64,000 nucleotides of DNA from Coenobita brevimanus (lineage: Eukaryota; Arthropoda; Malacostraca; Decapoda; Coenobitidae). This document shows positions 12,022-22,596 of the stretch, piece by piece; position 1 is the first letter of the stretch; every line of letters starts with the position of its first letter. A model generated the notes under the pieces. It saw nothing but the letters and a program-made list of their open reading frames with translations, searched no databases and had not been told where the DNA came from. The position numbers were made by a program, and so were the translations under genes. The stretch is from NCBI GenBank assembly GCA_032717465.1, contig CM064697.1, forward strand, positions 8,104,533 to 8,168,532, written 5' to 3'.

Positions 12022-12718
12022 TTGGGGAGAACAGGTGGAGATTGTCAGGCATGAAAGGTTTGAATTTGCTGGTAAGTCTTGTGAGTGTGTGGAAGAGTTT
12101 TGTTATTTGAGAGAAATGTTATGTGCTGGAGGTGGGGCTGGACCTGGAGCTAGGTCTGTGGCTAGAGTGAGGAGTGGTTGGAAAAGTTACGGGAGCTTTT
12201 CCCTCACCTGACATTGAGAGGGCTCTCCATCCGTGCTAAGGGGTCTTTGTATGCAGCATGTGTTAGGAGTGTACTGCTGTATGGTAGTGAAACCTGAGCA
12301 GTAAAGGAAGAGAATATTCACAGGCTCAAACGTACAGAAATGACGGTGATTAGGTGGATGTGCAGTTTGTCCCTGAGTGTGAGGCCTGTGGGGACTAAGT
12401 TTACAATGGAAGACTTGAGGGGTAGGATGGGACTGGAGTGTATTGGTTTTGTGATGAAGAGAGGTAGATTGAGATCGTTTGGGAAGGTGGAGAGAATGGG
12501 GGATAATAATTGGGTGCAGAAAGTGAGAAGTGTAAATGTTGAGGGTAGGGTTGCAAGAGGCAGACCTAAAAAGACATGGGATTAGGTCATTGAGTGTGAC
12601 CTCAGGGATAAGGGACTGAATAGGGAAGCTGCCAGAGATCGAGCAGCATGGAGAGCTGCCATTAGGTGACCAAGACTGACGCTTGCAGGCATGTTAGAGC
12701 CTTCAAAAATGAAACAAA

Positions 12719-13940
12719 ATTTAAGATTGGACATTATGTGGGAAGCCATCTGATAAATGAAAGGGGATAATATCAGGTGGTTCATACTTGGCAACTCCTA
12801 TGTAGGGTATGATGACTATGAAAATAACTACAAAAATAAGATAAGGAGAGCAAGCAATATATAAGTGAAATTTTACATTCGTGAGAGTTTGAGGAATGTA
12901 TCCCCATGAATATTGGTGTTCATGTAGTGCAGTCTGCAATTCATAGGTGGAGAGAGAACTTTTTTGTGTGTGAAATACTGTACTGAAACTTGTGACCTGG
13001 AAAACACTGTATCACTCTCCCCCTTCCTTGGAGGAGATCCTTGGTGATGATTCACACTAGCCTAGGACCTACTCAAGTGGGTGGCAGAAATGTTTTTGAG
13101 ATTTTAGATTATGTGGACCTTGAGCCCCAACATATCCTGGTTGAACCCTTGTTAAATGAACACTGATATACAATAAACGATGTGAGATGAGTTATCACAT
13201 GACGTAACCCCGTTGCGTAAAGAGCTGTGACTGTATATTGGTACAAGAGAAGGAAGAAGGTGAGGAGTGCTTGAGAAAATGTGTATGAGGACAAAATAAC
13301 CTGGGTGCAGTTTTGTGATGTCCCTCCCCTGTCATGGGGGAACAGGACATTCAGGATTGTAAATTATGCATATACTATTGCTATTATTTTCTAAAGTTAA
13401 TACAGTATTGTTGCTTATTAGTTGTTCATAGAGTAAAGGTTTGTTGACTGACATCATTATTCTGGAATATGAAGAGGTGTGTGTTTGTAGCATACAGTAT
13501 TCAGGCAGCCATTTCAAATGACATCATGCTTCCTCTTTAAAAATTCTGCTTATTAAGGTTTGCCATGATAAAGTGGATGTTTTCTGTGGATTGGAAGCTG
13601 AACCAAGTGTTATACCCAGGTAATTAATCTCCAACAGTTGCCAGAAACTTTTGGAAAAAATTAAGAATTCTCAGGTTTATAACAAGGTGTGTAACAATGT
13701 CAGAGTATTGGCTTAGATTTTTTTTTCTTTTTGTCAGGCTGAATGTTTCCTCCCTGATAGTCATGATGAGGTGGCTATTTACCAGGCTTATACTGTACGT
13801 TATTAGCTGACACAAATGTTAGTGTAAGATGCTGAAGTACTACGGTACCCAGATACATGTTCATGAAATTGTATTTTAAATAATATTGCAAAATACTGTA
13901 CCAACCATCCCACAAATGTAGTCCTCATCTTTCCTTTCAG
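12719..13940 (+). other. WDR74 intron, end: nothing recognised
   Basis: No mobile element, RNA gene or reading frame is supported. The last 20 bases before 13941 are a good polypyrimidine tract ending TTCCTTTCAG. Confidence 0.6.
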
Positions 13941-14042
13941 GTAAAGCCAGATATGTTAGAACTAAGAGTTCCTGTTTGGGTGACGGACATTGCCTTCCTG
14001 GATGATCACGACACTGTGGCTGTATCATCTAGGCACAAACAT
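13941..14042 (+). CDS. WDR74: WDR74-like WD40 protein, exon
   Basis: 34 codons (VKPDMLELRVPVW...VAVSSRHKH) between the acceptor TTTCAG and the donor GTAAGG at 14043. It continues in phase from the exon ending at 163 and into IRLYDPERQRRP at 17829. It covers a WD40 blade start with the conserved LRVPVW...D step of WDR74. The 3' end of the exon and its donor are part of a 34-bp tandem triplication described separately. Confidence 0.88.
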
Positions 14043-14130
14043 GTAAGGAAATTATGTTAGCCTTAGGCACAAACATATAAGGAAATTATGTTAGCCTTCG
14101 GCACAAACATGTAAGGAAATTATGTTAGCC
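14030..14130 (+). repeat. 34-bp tandem triplication including the WDR74 exon end and splice donor
   Basis: The unit GGCACAAACATGTAAGGAAA, then TTATGTTAGCCTT(A/C), occurs three times. The donor-containing CAT/GTAAGG lies at 14043 and again at 14111; the middle copy (14077) reads CATATAAGG and has lost GT. Use of the third donor would add 68 bases, shift the frame and hit an in-frame TAG within the first added codons. Confidence 0.9.
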
Positions 14131-14807
14131 ACCCAGTTGCCTGGATTTTTTTTTTTTTTTTTTAAATTCCAAAGTCCTTCAGTTTATTCAGAACAGGAAG
14201 ATTCAGAACCACCTTTCTCCCCATTATCTTTCTAAATGTCAGTATGGGTTCCATTAGGATGTTTCACTCTCAAGCTTCTAGCCTTCAATTCAAGTTCCTG
14301 TTTCTTCTCTTGGGATGTTAGGTACACCTTTGGTGCTGTGATCAATATCTCATAGGCCTGCGACCAATTAATGCACAGACCTGTAGTTTTGAAATTGCCC
14401 AGGTATGGATTCAGTCCTTCAGTCTATGCCTGTATATAATTTGTTGTTTATTTATGATACTGTGTGTGTGTGAGTGTGCATTTTATCCTTGTTCTGCTTT
14501 TGCACATGCATGGGGGCAGTTACCGATACCTCATTTGTTTAGCCATCATGATGTATTGTACTTAGTCAGTACTCATACCATAGCTGCTGTTCTGGATAGT
14601 AGTTATTATTCTGAAGTTGTCATTAATGATGTTCCTCAGAGTTCTATCCTTCCACCATCTTCGGTTTTTCATCTGTGATTTGATGTACTGTATATATCTA
14701 TCCCAAGCCACAAGAATATTAAAGGCCCAACATATGATGTGGATGTCTCCTTCAGTTTGCTGAAATAAGTGAAGTCATCCCTGATACTTCATTTTCACTA
14801 ATGAATA
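14131..14807 (+). other. WDR74 intron: nothing recognised
   Basis: T-run at 14149-14163 and a short GT run at 14461-14476; no mobile element end or coding frame can be supported. Confidence 0.5.
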
Positions 14808-15325
14808 CATCCATCATCCAATCCTACCTTGCCCCATGAGGAGCGTAGGAGCCTGGGGCTAGGCAGTTAGTCCCGACATTTAAGATGAGAGTGACCAGGC
14901 TCACTCATCCTTGTGTGGCATTACATGAGCAATCAACCCCAACCACCCCTTTGATATAAATCTTCACCGGCTCAGTCCAATTGGAGCACAATAATTACCC
15001 ACTAAACCACCAGGCGCCAAAATTTGGTTATATGGTTACCACCCAACGTAGTAAATGGTTTCCTGGTGCACAGGAAACCATTTGGCTTGTCACTCAGTGT
15101 AGAGTCACCCACAGGCTGAAGGAAGTGGAAAGAATGAAGGAAAGAAAGACAGAAGAGGGAGTGTAAAGTCACCCATAGGCAGAAGGACAAGGAGAGAATG
15201 AAGGAGAGAATGAAGGAAAGAAAGACAGAAGAGAAAGGAAAAAAAGAAGGATGGAGAGGAAAGGGCAGACACCAGAGGGCAGCACTACATTGAGTGAGTG
15301 GATGGTGAGCGCCCCCACCTACCAC
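14808..15325 (-). mobile_element. SINE-A copy, near full length
   Basis: Same layout as the copy at 6966-7485, including the duplicated pyrimidine block, core, box A, box B-like GATTTATATCA and CATCATCCAATCC end on the + strand. Confidence 0.82.
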
Positions 15326-15640
15326 AAAATGAATACATACCAGGTACAAAAAATGTAGATGCATCCCTGATGACATCCATTTTCATCATTTTCCATCCTA
15401 AACTTTACTCAGTGATCAACAACCACCATTAGGTTGTAAAGAAGAGCATAGAAAGTAGGCATATGGAGTGACAGTTATTCCTTGGTCTATCTCCTTTGAT
15501 CCAGTGATGTATTGTTCATTTTTTTTTTTTTTTTTTACCACATACTTTTATTTATCCAGGGAAATATTGCCCTCATAGTGAAGGGGTTAGAAACACAGTA
15601 AAGTTTTGTTTTTACAAAATGCCTCTTTTATGAAAATGCC

Positions 15641-15832
15641 ATCCATCCATCATCCAATCGTACGTCGCCCCATAAGGGGTGCAGGAACCCGGGGCTAGGC
15701 AAGTTGGTCTTGGCATTTAAGATGAGAATGACCAGCCTCACTCATCCCTGAGTGGCATTATGTGAGTAGTATAACCCCAACCACCCCTTGGATATAAGCC
15801 TACACAGTCTCAATCCAACTGGAGCACCTTAA
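15641..15832 (-). mobile_element. SINE-A 3' part, separated from its 5' part by a TTAA element
   Basis: The 3' half of a SINE-A. Its remaining 5' part continues at 16237 after a 404-bp insertion. The junction falls in the AATTAAGGTGCTCC-like segment next to box A. Confidence 0.82.
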
Positions 15833-16236
15833 CCTGTGGATTGCGAGGCACAGCTCACTCTGTGCTGGCCATACATCATCGCTAGCAACTCCACCCCTAT
15901 GCAAACTTACGCATGGCGCTACGCATAGATGGAGAGAGAGAGAGATTTTTTTTTTCTTTTCACCAGATGATGCCGTAGATCTTTAAGTTTTTAATAAAGA
16001 AAAACTTTTTTTTTTTTTTTTTCCCTCATTTCTTCACTACTCCGCTACGTAAACTTACATATGATCCTGTGCAAAGATAGAGAGAGAGAGACTATTTTTT
16101 CTTTCATCAGATGATACCTTGGATGTTTATTTTCAACTTCATAATAAACAAAACTAAAGAAACTTTTTTTTCTTCATTTTTTGCACATCACAGATGGGAT
16201 AAAAAAAAAAAAAAAGGTAATTCCACTGTCTACGGG
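15833..16236. mobile_element. TTAA-flanked (piggyBac-type) MITE
   Basis: The insertion inside a SINE-A is flanked by an exact TTAA on both sides (15829-15832 and 16237-16240). The left end reads CCTGTGGAT and the right end, reverse-complemented, CCCGTAGAC, so the short terminal inverted repeats agree at most positions. The interior is two diverged copies of a segment with a CGCTACG/CGCATAGATGG-like block, AGAGAGAG, T-runs and CA(G/C)ATGAT. No transposase. Target TTAA and a CCY start are the piggyBac signature. Confidence 0.8.
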
Positions 16237-16545
16237 TTAATTACCCACTAAACGACCAGGTGCCTTAATTCTGTTATATGGTTACCACCCAGCATAGTAA
16301 ATGATTTCCTGACGTACAGGAAACCATTTAGCATGGCACTCAGTGTAGAGTCACTTATAGGCAGAAGGATGAGGAAAGAATGAAGGAAAGACAGACAAGG
16401 GAGTGTAAAGTCACCTGTAGGCAGAAGAAAGAATGAAGGAAAGAAAGACAGAAGAGGAAGGATGGAAGAGAGGAAAGGGCAGACATCCAAAGCTGCACTA
16501 CATTGAGTGGGTGGATGGTGAGTGCCCCAACCTACCACCTATCAT
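16237..16545 (-). mobile_element. SINE-A 5' part, other half of the split copy
   Basis: The continuation of the SINE-A interrupted at 15832. It carries the AACCATATAACAGAAT core variant, the duplicated pyrimidine block and the conserved head. Confidence 0.82.
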
Positions 16546-16852
16546 TTTTTTGTTTTCCAAAATTGGAATTCCCAGCTGCTTTCTGTGTCTTGTTCTCATA
16601 GTCTTTTGACACTTACAGCAGCTGTGTAGCACAGGCCAACTGTTCTGTTGCAATTATCCATTTATCCTTTAGCAAGATTAAAATAAAAAGTACATAATTG
16701 TATAGAAGAGGTAAAACCTGCAGGCTCTTACAACCACTTCCATTCACTACTGACTCATACAGTACAACCACCTCCAGTCACTATCTAATCAGTGATGCAT
16801 TGTGATGTTACTATCTCTTATTTTTTGTAGTTACCACCAGGTTTTTTTTTTA

Positions 16853-17072
16853 TGACCTGGTTGTTTAGTGGGTAATTAAGGCACTCCAACTGGGTTGAGC
16901 CTGTGTAGGTTTATATCCAAGGGATGGTTGGAGTTTATTGCTCACGTAATGCCACTCGGATGTGAGGCTGGTCACTTTCAGTAAAAATGTCAGGACCAAC
17001 TTCCCTAGCCTCAGGCTCCTACGTTCCTCATGAGGCAATACAGGATTAGATGATGATGATGATGATGATTTT
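16853..17072 (+). mobile_element. SINE-A copy, 5'-truncated, GAT tail
   Basis: It starts just before the box A region (CTGGTTGTTTAGTGGGTAAT) and carries GGTTTATATCC and the 3' part. It ends GGATTAGATGATGATGATG, with a GAT rather than GGAT tail. Confidence 0.8.
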
Positions 17073-17828
17073 TACCAAACAAAGTTGTCATCAGTCAGTG
17101 CTGTGTAAGTGCAGTAAATTCCATCTAACTCATTCATAGCCTTCTTGATCATCCATTTATTACCACAAAGTGTCATTCTTTCTGAAATGTATATGTGTTT
17201 TTGTTTTGCACCATAGATTGGAAAAGCTTTTCTAGTCATAAAGGAAAGGATACGTACCGGTAAATAAGTAGATCACAGGAGAGGCCAGTCTTGTTCGAAT
17301 TCATCTTTTCCGATGATCTATTTGTAATCAGCTGGAAGCATCATGTCTCTGGTATAACAGAATATAAAATACTTGTCCCAAGTGTGTCATAATCCCTTGC
17401 CAAAGAGCTTGTAATGTGTGTTGTGGGGTACAGAGTAGCTAAACTGTGTTACTAGGATGTGTATGCCCTAAGTACAGTATAGCTTTCGATGTACTTGTAG
17501 TACTTGTTGGATGCAAAAGTTGAGCACTGTCTGGGGTGGAAAGGTTGTGCAGTAAAGATACTGTGAATTTTGATTCCAAGTGGATTTTTCTATTAAGTTA
17601 CTAAGCAGCCTTACAGGAATTACTCACATAAGGTTTTCCTTGTCCTACGATAGCCAGGAGTTGCTCTGATCTCTGTCGTAGAGCCTTAGAAAATACCATA
17701 CTTTATACAGGATAGCAACTTGTTAGTTTACTTGGAGGTAAAGGTGTTAGGGAGAGTGAAGCTCACAAACCTTCACTACCAATTTTATGTCTTAAAAAAG
17801 TTTATTAGATAAGTTTAATTTCCTGCAG
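17073..17828 (+). other. WDR74 intron: nothing recognised
   Basis: Unique-looking sequence; the last bases form the acceptor TAATTTCCTGCAG. Confidence 0.5.
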
Positions 17829-17929
17829 ATACGGCTGTATGATCCTGAACGACAAAGGAGACCAGTTGTTAGTTTTGAATGGGGTGACTCTCCTCTCACC
17901 TGCATAAGTCCCATATCTGCTGCCAACAG
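17829..17929 (+). CDS. WDR74: WDR74-like WD40 protein, exon
   Basis: Translates IRLYDPERQRRPVVSFEWG...ISAANR after the acceptor CCTGCAG; donor GTAGTT at 17930. 101 bases: 33 codons plus two bases of an Arg codon completed by G at 21919. RLYDP...RRPV is one of the best-conserved WDR74 segments. GTAGTT is a weaker donor than at the other exons. Confidence 0.88.
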
Positions 17930-18729
17930 GTAGTTATATATACAAGGGGTTCCTGATGTTATAAGTAGTTATGTTTATGGAAATCTGCTCATTGAGTAAA
18001 TGCTTGTATAATGAACAGGAGATTTGGTTTTTGACTACCACCAGCTTACACCTTTAATGCAATGTAAGGCAATGATAAGCAAGAATAAAGGTTACTTACA
18101 TCTAAAACACACATACAGCATTATCATATGACCTATACCAATACATATCTAATGTATGGTAATGTCAGTGTAAAGATTCTCAAGAAATGCCACTGCAGTT
18201 GCATTCATATCCTTGGACACTAGACTAGCGACGGTACACAACTTCTAGGATAAACATGAGTGTAGTAACCCTGAATAATAAGCATTCCAGCAGAGCAGTG
18301 CGATTTGTATAAAACACTGTAAGAGTTGAATTTTCCTTTTGCTCCCAAACTTTTTTCTTACAACTGCAGATTTGCGAAGCTCAGAAGCTCGGATGACCAA
18401 AAGGTTTCTCGTCTAATGGTCACTCCATTATTGGGACATCTGTACTGTATACCTTCCTGTTTAACTCTGTCATTCTGAGTAGTGTCTCAAGCTGAATAAA
18501 GTAATTTTGCGTGTGCCAGAATACAAGCATAGAGTACATCCTGTGGTTGGAAGGGTTAATTGAGAATACATCATTAGTTTTGGTTGTACTGTACAAATCT
18601 CTGTCATTATATGGCTGCTTCATCATTCTTTCCTCTCCCCTTTTTACTGCCTGCACAGAGGGTAGGTAATTATTTTTGTTGTGGTTTATGTGTCCATCTG
18701 TTTGGGTCCAGTATGTCCTTGACCCCCCC

Positions 18730-18760
<31 letters not shown>

Positions 18761-19039
18761 AAAAAAAAAAAAAGTTTTATAGCTTCTGACCAACTTCGTC
18801 AGTTTCAGAGGCGAAGGTCATTGATGAAAAATCAAGGTGACTAAAGGGAAAGAAATCTTCCACAAGTGGGTGGGTGACCCTGCTGTGGGGACATTCTAGT
18901 TCATCATAGTAGTAGTACTGTATTACAAATTGCTTAATGTAAACTGTATAAACTTTATTGCAATTAAGCATTGTAGAAGGGTGCTTATATGCCAGCTTAT
19001 AGCAGCAGCATCAATCAGAGGAGAGGATCTAGTGTATGG
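17930..19039 (+). other. WDR74 intron with an extreme homopolymer pair
   Basis: No gene or mobile element is recognised apart from a C28-A23 run at 18723-18773 (listed separately). Confidence 0.5.
18723..18773. repeat. C28 followed directly by A23
   Basis: 28 consecutive C then 23 consecutive A. The exact length is likely to be uncertain from sequencing. On the minus strand it is T23G28, a strong G-quadruplex candidate. Confidence 0.85.
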
Positions 19040-19255
19040 CCTCTGACATTTGCATGATACTGCTACTGTGAACAGCACAATATGCAGGATGCAGCTGGGT
19101 ATGGGTATGGGTTGACTGCTGAAATGCTGAAGGCCTCAGGATATAGACGTGAGTTTAGTTACTGATTTGATAAATTTGAGTATATATGAATGTGTTGTCC
19201 CAGATGATTGGCTGAAGAGTGTGATTTTAAATATTTATAAAGGGAAAGATGATGC

Positions 19256-19409
19256 TGGGTGGTAACCATATAACCAAACTATACGTGCTCCCTACATGTC
19301 AAGTGGGTTGGTGGAGGGTTAGTGCCCCTCCCTGTAAAACAAATAACTCGGAGTCAAATGGCCACTTCATACAGGATTATGGTGTCTGGCAATAGATAGA
19401 TAGACTGGC
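19256..19409 (+). mobile_element. SINE-B, 5'-truncated, with 11-bp target duplication
   Basis: Inserted in LINE2 between duplicate AAAGATGATGC copies (19245-19255 and 19410-19420). It carries GGTGGTAACCATATAACCAA and ends ATTATGGTGTCTGGCAATAG plus ATAGATAG, the same 3' end as LINE3. Confidence 0.88.
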
Positions 19410-19437
19410 AAAGATGATGCCCTGGAAAGAGGAAATT

Positions 19438-19521
19438 CCATCCATCGATCCATCATCCAATCCAGTGTTGCCCCATGAGGAGCATACGAGCCCGGGGCTA
19501 GGCAAATTGGTCCTGACATTT
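19438..19521 (-). mobile_element. SINE-A 3' fragment with 11-bp target duplication
   Basis: An 84-bp piece of the SINE-A 3' end with its (GGAT)n tail, flanked by AAGAGGAAATT at 19427-19437 and 19522-19532. This is the signature of a severely 5'-truncated insertion by target-primed reverse transcription. Confidence 0.88.
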
Positions 19522-20054
19522 AAGAGGAAATTATAGAGGCATAAAACTTTTAGACAAGATAATGCAGGTACTGGAGTGTGTCCTAGAAAGTATGATAAGG
19601 GAAAGAATGAATATTGATGACATTCATTTTGAGTTTATGCCCTGCATAGGGACCACTGATGGCATATCTGTTGTCTGACAGCTTCAGGAAAAATAGATAG
19701 GAAACAAAAGGAAGCTGTTCTTTGTTTTTGTTGATTTGAAGAAGACCTTTGAAAGTCCGTCTTGTGGTAGTGAAGTAGGCAGTGAGAAAGCTTGGGATCG
19801 AGGAGTGGCTGGTTAGAGTGGTTATGGGCATGTATGTGAGTGTGTGCACCCAGGTGAGAGTGAATGAAGATTTGAGTGATGAGTTTTCTGTGAGTGTCGT
19901 TGTGCATCAGGGGTCAGTCTTGACCTCCTTGTTTATCATTGTACTTGAAGCCATCTCACGTGACTTCAGAAATGGATGCCCGTGGGAGATGTTGTATGCC
20001 AATGATTTGACGTTGGTTGCAGAGAATGAAAGGGAGGCGGAGGAAAGATATAGG

Positions 20055-20152
20055 AACTTCACTCTCATCTTAAATGTCAGAACCAACTGCCTAGCCCCGG
20101 GCTCCTACGCTTCTCATGGGGCAACGTAGGATTGGATGATGGATGGATGGAC
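20055..20152 (+). mobile_element. SINE-A 3' fragment inside LINE2
   Basis: The SINE-A end from TCACTCTCATCTTAAATGTC to GGATGGATGG. No clean target duplication is visible. Confidence 0.8.
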
Positions 20153-20216
20153 GGAGAGATGGTATGGGACACAAGGGCTTGAGAGTAAATGCAGGTAACA
20201 AAGGTGATGGTATTAA

Positions 20217-20894
20217 CCCCCTCATGCACCGCAAGTTTTCTGTAAGTATGACAAGATAAGAGAAAATGCCATGAGGGCAGGCTGGGCTTGCGCACAAAAG
20301 AAGACATTCCCTTGTATTTTATTTGCCCCAGAAATTGGTTATAATGGTATAAATTGTATACTGCTATCTTCCCTGATGTTTATACTGTATGATAAGCTAA
20401 TAAAAGTAAACAAAATTGATGAGTAAAAGTACTGTGAAAGCACCAAAATGAGGTGAGAATACTGTTGTTCAACAGTGAAAATAACTGCCCTACACTTTAG
20501 CACAAAATTATGCCTGCATAGCGCAAGAGCTAAGCATATGTCTAGATGCAGAACTTCATGAGCTTTCATGTGGTGTTGTCGGAATTCTGATACGACCAAT
20601 AGTTTTCGAGTAAATCACCGAAAATCGTGCATGTGCGCCCCTCCCCCCGAACCAAAGACCGAGAGACTGCCAACTATTTGAGAGTGTTGGCCTGGGAATA
20701 AACACCCTCCTCTATGACGCACCAAATATTGATGCATTTCATGCTTTAACATAATTTTTGGCGAATACTTTTGTCCAGAATTGCCTAATCAGCATCTCTT
20801 CAGACCAACACTGACAAGTGCGTCATAGTGCGTCATCGGTTCCTCTTTAGACTAACATCGTTTTGAGTCATTTTGAGTCATCATGCATGAAGGG
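20217..20894. mobile_element. TTAA-type (piggyBac-like) non-autonomous element
   Basis: It begins TTAA-CCCCCTCATGCA and ends TCATGCATGAAGGGG; reverse-complemented, the end reads CCCCTTCATGCATGA, so the inverted repeats match over about 12 of 13 bases. The left TTAA (20213-20216) is intact, the right one is degraded (TTTC). LINE2 sequence resumes at CTGTCAAAGAAG. No transposase frame. The interior 20310-20620 resembles 1760-2060 of the Tigger-like element. Confidence 0.68.
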
Positions 20895-20934
20895 GTTTCT
20901 GTCAAAGAAGAGGGAGAATGGCCATGTGTGGTTT

Positions 20935-21042
20935 GCCACAAGGTTGTGGGAATATGCAAGTTGTTTGTGATAAGTGGGTGCATAAGAGATATAGTAGTAT
21001 TAGAGGAAGACTGTGAGACAATGCTGATTTCATGTGTACAGT
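20935..21042 (+). pseudogene. LINE2 PHD-like finger, copy B
   Basis: PCVVCHK, then after a frameshift VCDKWVHKRYSS, then DFMCTVC. It keeps CxxC, the His and the final CxxC; the Cys after His-x2 is Tyr (HKRYSS) and a deletion lies between the first two zinc ligand pairs. Confidence 0.6.
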
Positions 21043-21424
21043 GTGTTGGGCAAAGTGTATGGAGATTGTCAGGCATGAAAGGATTGATCTTGCTGGTGAG
21101 TCTTTCGAGTGTGTGGAAGAATTTTGTTATTTGGAAGACGTGTTTCGTGCTGGAAGTGGGGCTGGAGCTAGCTCTTTGGCTATGGTAAGGAGTGTTTGGG
21201 GAAAGTTCAGGGAGCTGTTGTCCCTCCTGTCATTGAAAGGACTCTCTCTCTGTGCTATGGGAAATTTGTATGCGGCATGTGTTAGGAGTGTAATGCTGTA
21301 TGGTAGTGAGACCTGGGCAGTAAAGGAAGAGGATATTTGTTGGCTCAGTTGTATGGAAATGACAAAGATTAGATGGAAGTGTAGGGAATCCTTGAATATG
21401 GGGCCTGGGGGGCTAGACCTGTGA
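21032..21424 (+). pseudogene. LINE2 post-finger and C-terminal segment
   Basis: Open for 130 codons: IDLAGESFECVEEFCYLEDV, SLYAACVRSVMLYGSETWAV-like (here NLYAACVRSVMLYGSETWAV) and MTKIRWKCR. This region follows the RT in many non-LTR elements and carries no catalytic residues. Confidence 0.7.
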
Positions 21425-21918
21425 TTGAAGAGTTGAAAAGAAGGATGGAACTGAAATACTGTATTCTGTATATACAGTAGGTGTTGTGATGAGGAGAGGT
21501 AGTTTGGGGAGGTTGAGAGGATGGAGGATGAGAGTTGGGAGCAGAGGGTGAAAAGTGCGATTGTCGGGGTTAGGGTTGCGAGAGGTAGACCAAAAGAGAC
21601 CTGGGATGAGGTCATAGAGTGTGACTTCAGAGATAAGGGGCTGACTAGGGAGGCTGCCAGATATCAAGCAGTGTGGAGAGCTGCCATTAGATGAACAAGG
21701 CTGATGTATGCAAGCATTTTGGAGCCTTTATAAATGATACATTAAGATGAGGGATATAGTGAACTCCCCCTTATTGTATAGCATCTGTTTTGTTACTTTT
21801 TGCCCACAATCATGGTGAATCTTCACATCCTCTTTGCTTGGGAAATATGTGACTTCAGTGTGAGGTGAGGAAAAGCATTCAAAATTAAGTGCTTAATACT
21901 GCTTGTTCATCCATACAG

Positions 21919-22123
21919 GCAGGTGGTGGTAGGAACTGCCCATGGTCGAATGGGTCTGTTTGACCTTAGAGGCAAGGTGGAGGAACCACTACGTGTGTTC
22001 AAGGGCTTCTCTGGGGCAGTGAGAAATGTTACCGCTCACACAAACCACCCACTTCTCTTCTCTGTCTCTCTGGATCGTTTCCTTAGAGTGCATCATCTTC
22101 ACTCCGGGAAGCTGTTATTTCAG
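21919..22123 (+). CDS. WDR74: WDR74-like WD40 protein, exon
   Basis: Acceptor CATACAG; the first base completes Arg, then 68 codons beginning QVVVGTAHGRMGLFDLRGKV and ending SGKLLFQ, followed by the donor GTAAGAT at 22124. GTAHG..G.FDLR and SVSLDRFLRVHHL match the last WD40 blades of WDR74. No indels or stops. Confidence 0.9.
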
Positions 22124-22334
22124 GTAAGATTAGTACCGTATAGGTTTTCTTCTCATGAGTTACAACTGTGTTCTTCATATCAGCTATATTAGTCAACGAA
22201 GTTGTGTAATTTTCAGAAAGAATTCCTTGCAGACCCAAGGGTAATGTTATGTATTGTTTATGGCATAAAAGTTATTTAAACTGTAGGGTTAGGCTATGCA
22301 TTGCAGTAAAAAAGCTTGAGTTAAATTATTTTAA

Positions 22335-22520
22335 ACATAGGCCTTCAAATATTTCTTTATTCTTCATGTATGCAACGGGTCGACTCTGGAAGTGTCCCCC
22401 TGTGTCTGTATTTCCTACTCCCTACGACCCCCAGTCTTTCAAACGCAGTGTGTCCTTGCATCTCGAAATGAATGATTCTTGGATTTGGCTTTCTGTTACA
22501 GTAGGATCTCGCCAATAACG
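22335..22520 (+). mobile_element. LINE4 RT C-terminal tail fragment
   Basis: The frame YATGRLWKCPPVSVFPTPYD and PQSFKRSVSLHLEM resembles the extreme C-terminus of CR1/jockey-like RTs (hydrophobic pair, FK-S-, then LE). Homologous DNA lies at 31965-32202, 41675-41870 and, on the minus strand, 53430-53700. Confidence 0.6.
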
Positions 22521-22596
22521 TCTAATTGGTGCCAGAAAAACTCCGTTATTGGCAAAAACGTTATTTGTGTGACATTAAAATACCTGCACATGTATA

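Larger units (their letters stand above)
10745..12718 (+). mobile_element. LINE2 copy A: 5'-truncated non-LTR retrotransposon
   Basis: Reading order: a pre-RT segment (10819-11193, GKAASVSGLTAEMLKAL), RT motifs (DWLKTVIVNVYKGNGDALER; a MQFGLMPGK motif; VHQGSVLS), a PHD-like zinc finger remnant (about 11893-12021), CVEEFCYL, and a C-terminal module (MTVIRWMCSLS; GRPKKTWD). The conserved 3' end is GAGCCTTCAAAAATGAAAC. Several stops and frameshifts make it inactive. It is the longest uninterrupted copy of this family here; seven or eight other 3' pieces occur. Confidence 0.85.
19040..21741 (+). mobile_element. LINE2 copy B with four nested insertions
   Basis: The same family as 10745-12718: DDWLK-type motif near 19203, the MQFG-like region near 19620, VRVNEDLSDEFSVSVVVHQG near 19855, and YANDLTLVAENEREAEE. 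A PHD-like finger (20935-21042), CVEEFCYLEDVF, YGSETWAVKEEDI and the conserved 3' end GGAGCCTTTATAAATGATAC follow. Insertions: SINE-B 19256-19409, SINE-A 19438-19521 (minus), SINE-A 20055-20152, and a TTAA-type element 20217-20894. Multiple frameshifts; inactive. The YADD box is mutated to YAND. Confidence 0.85.
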
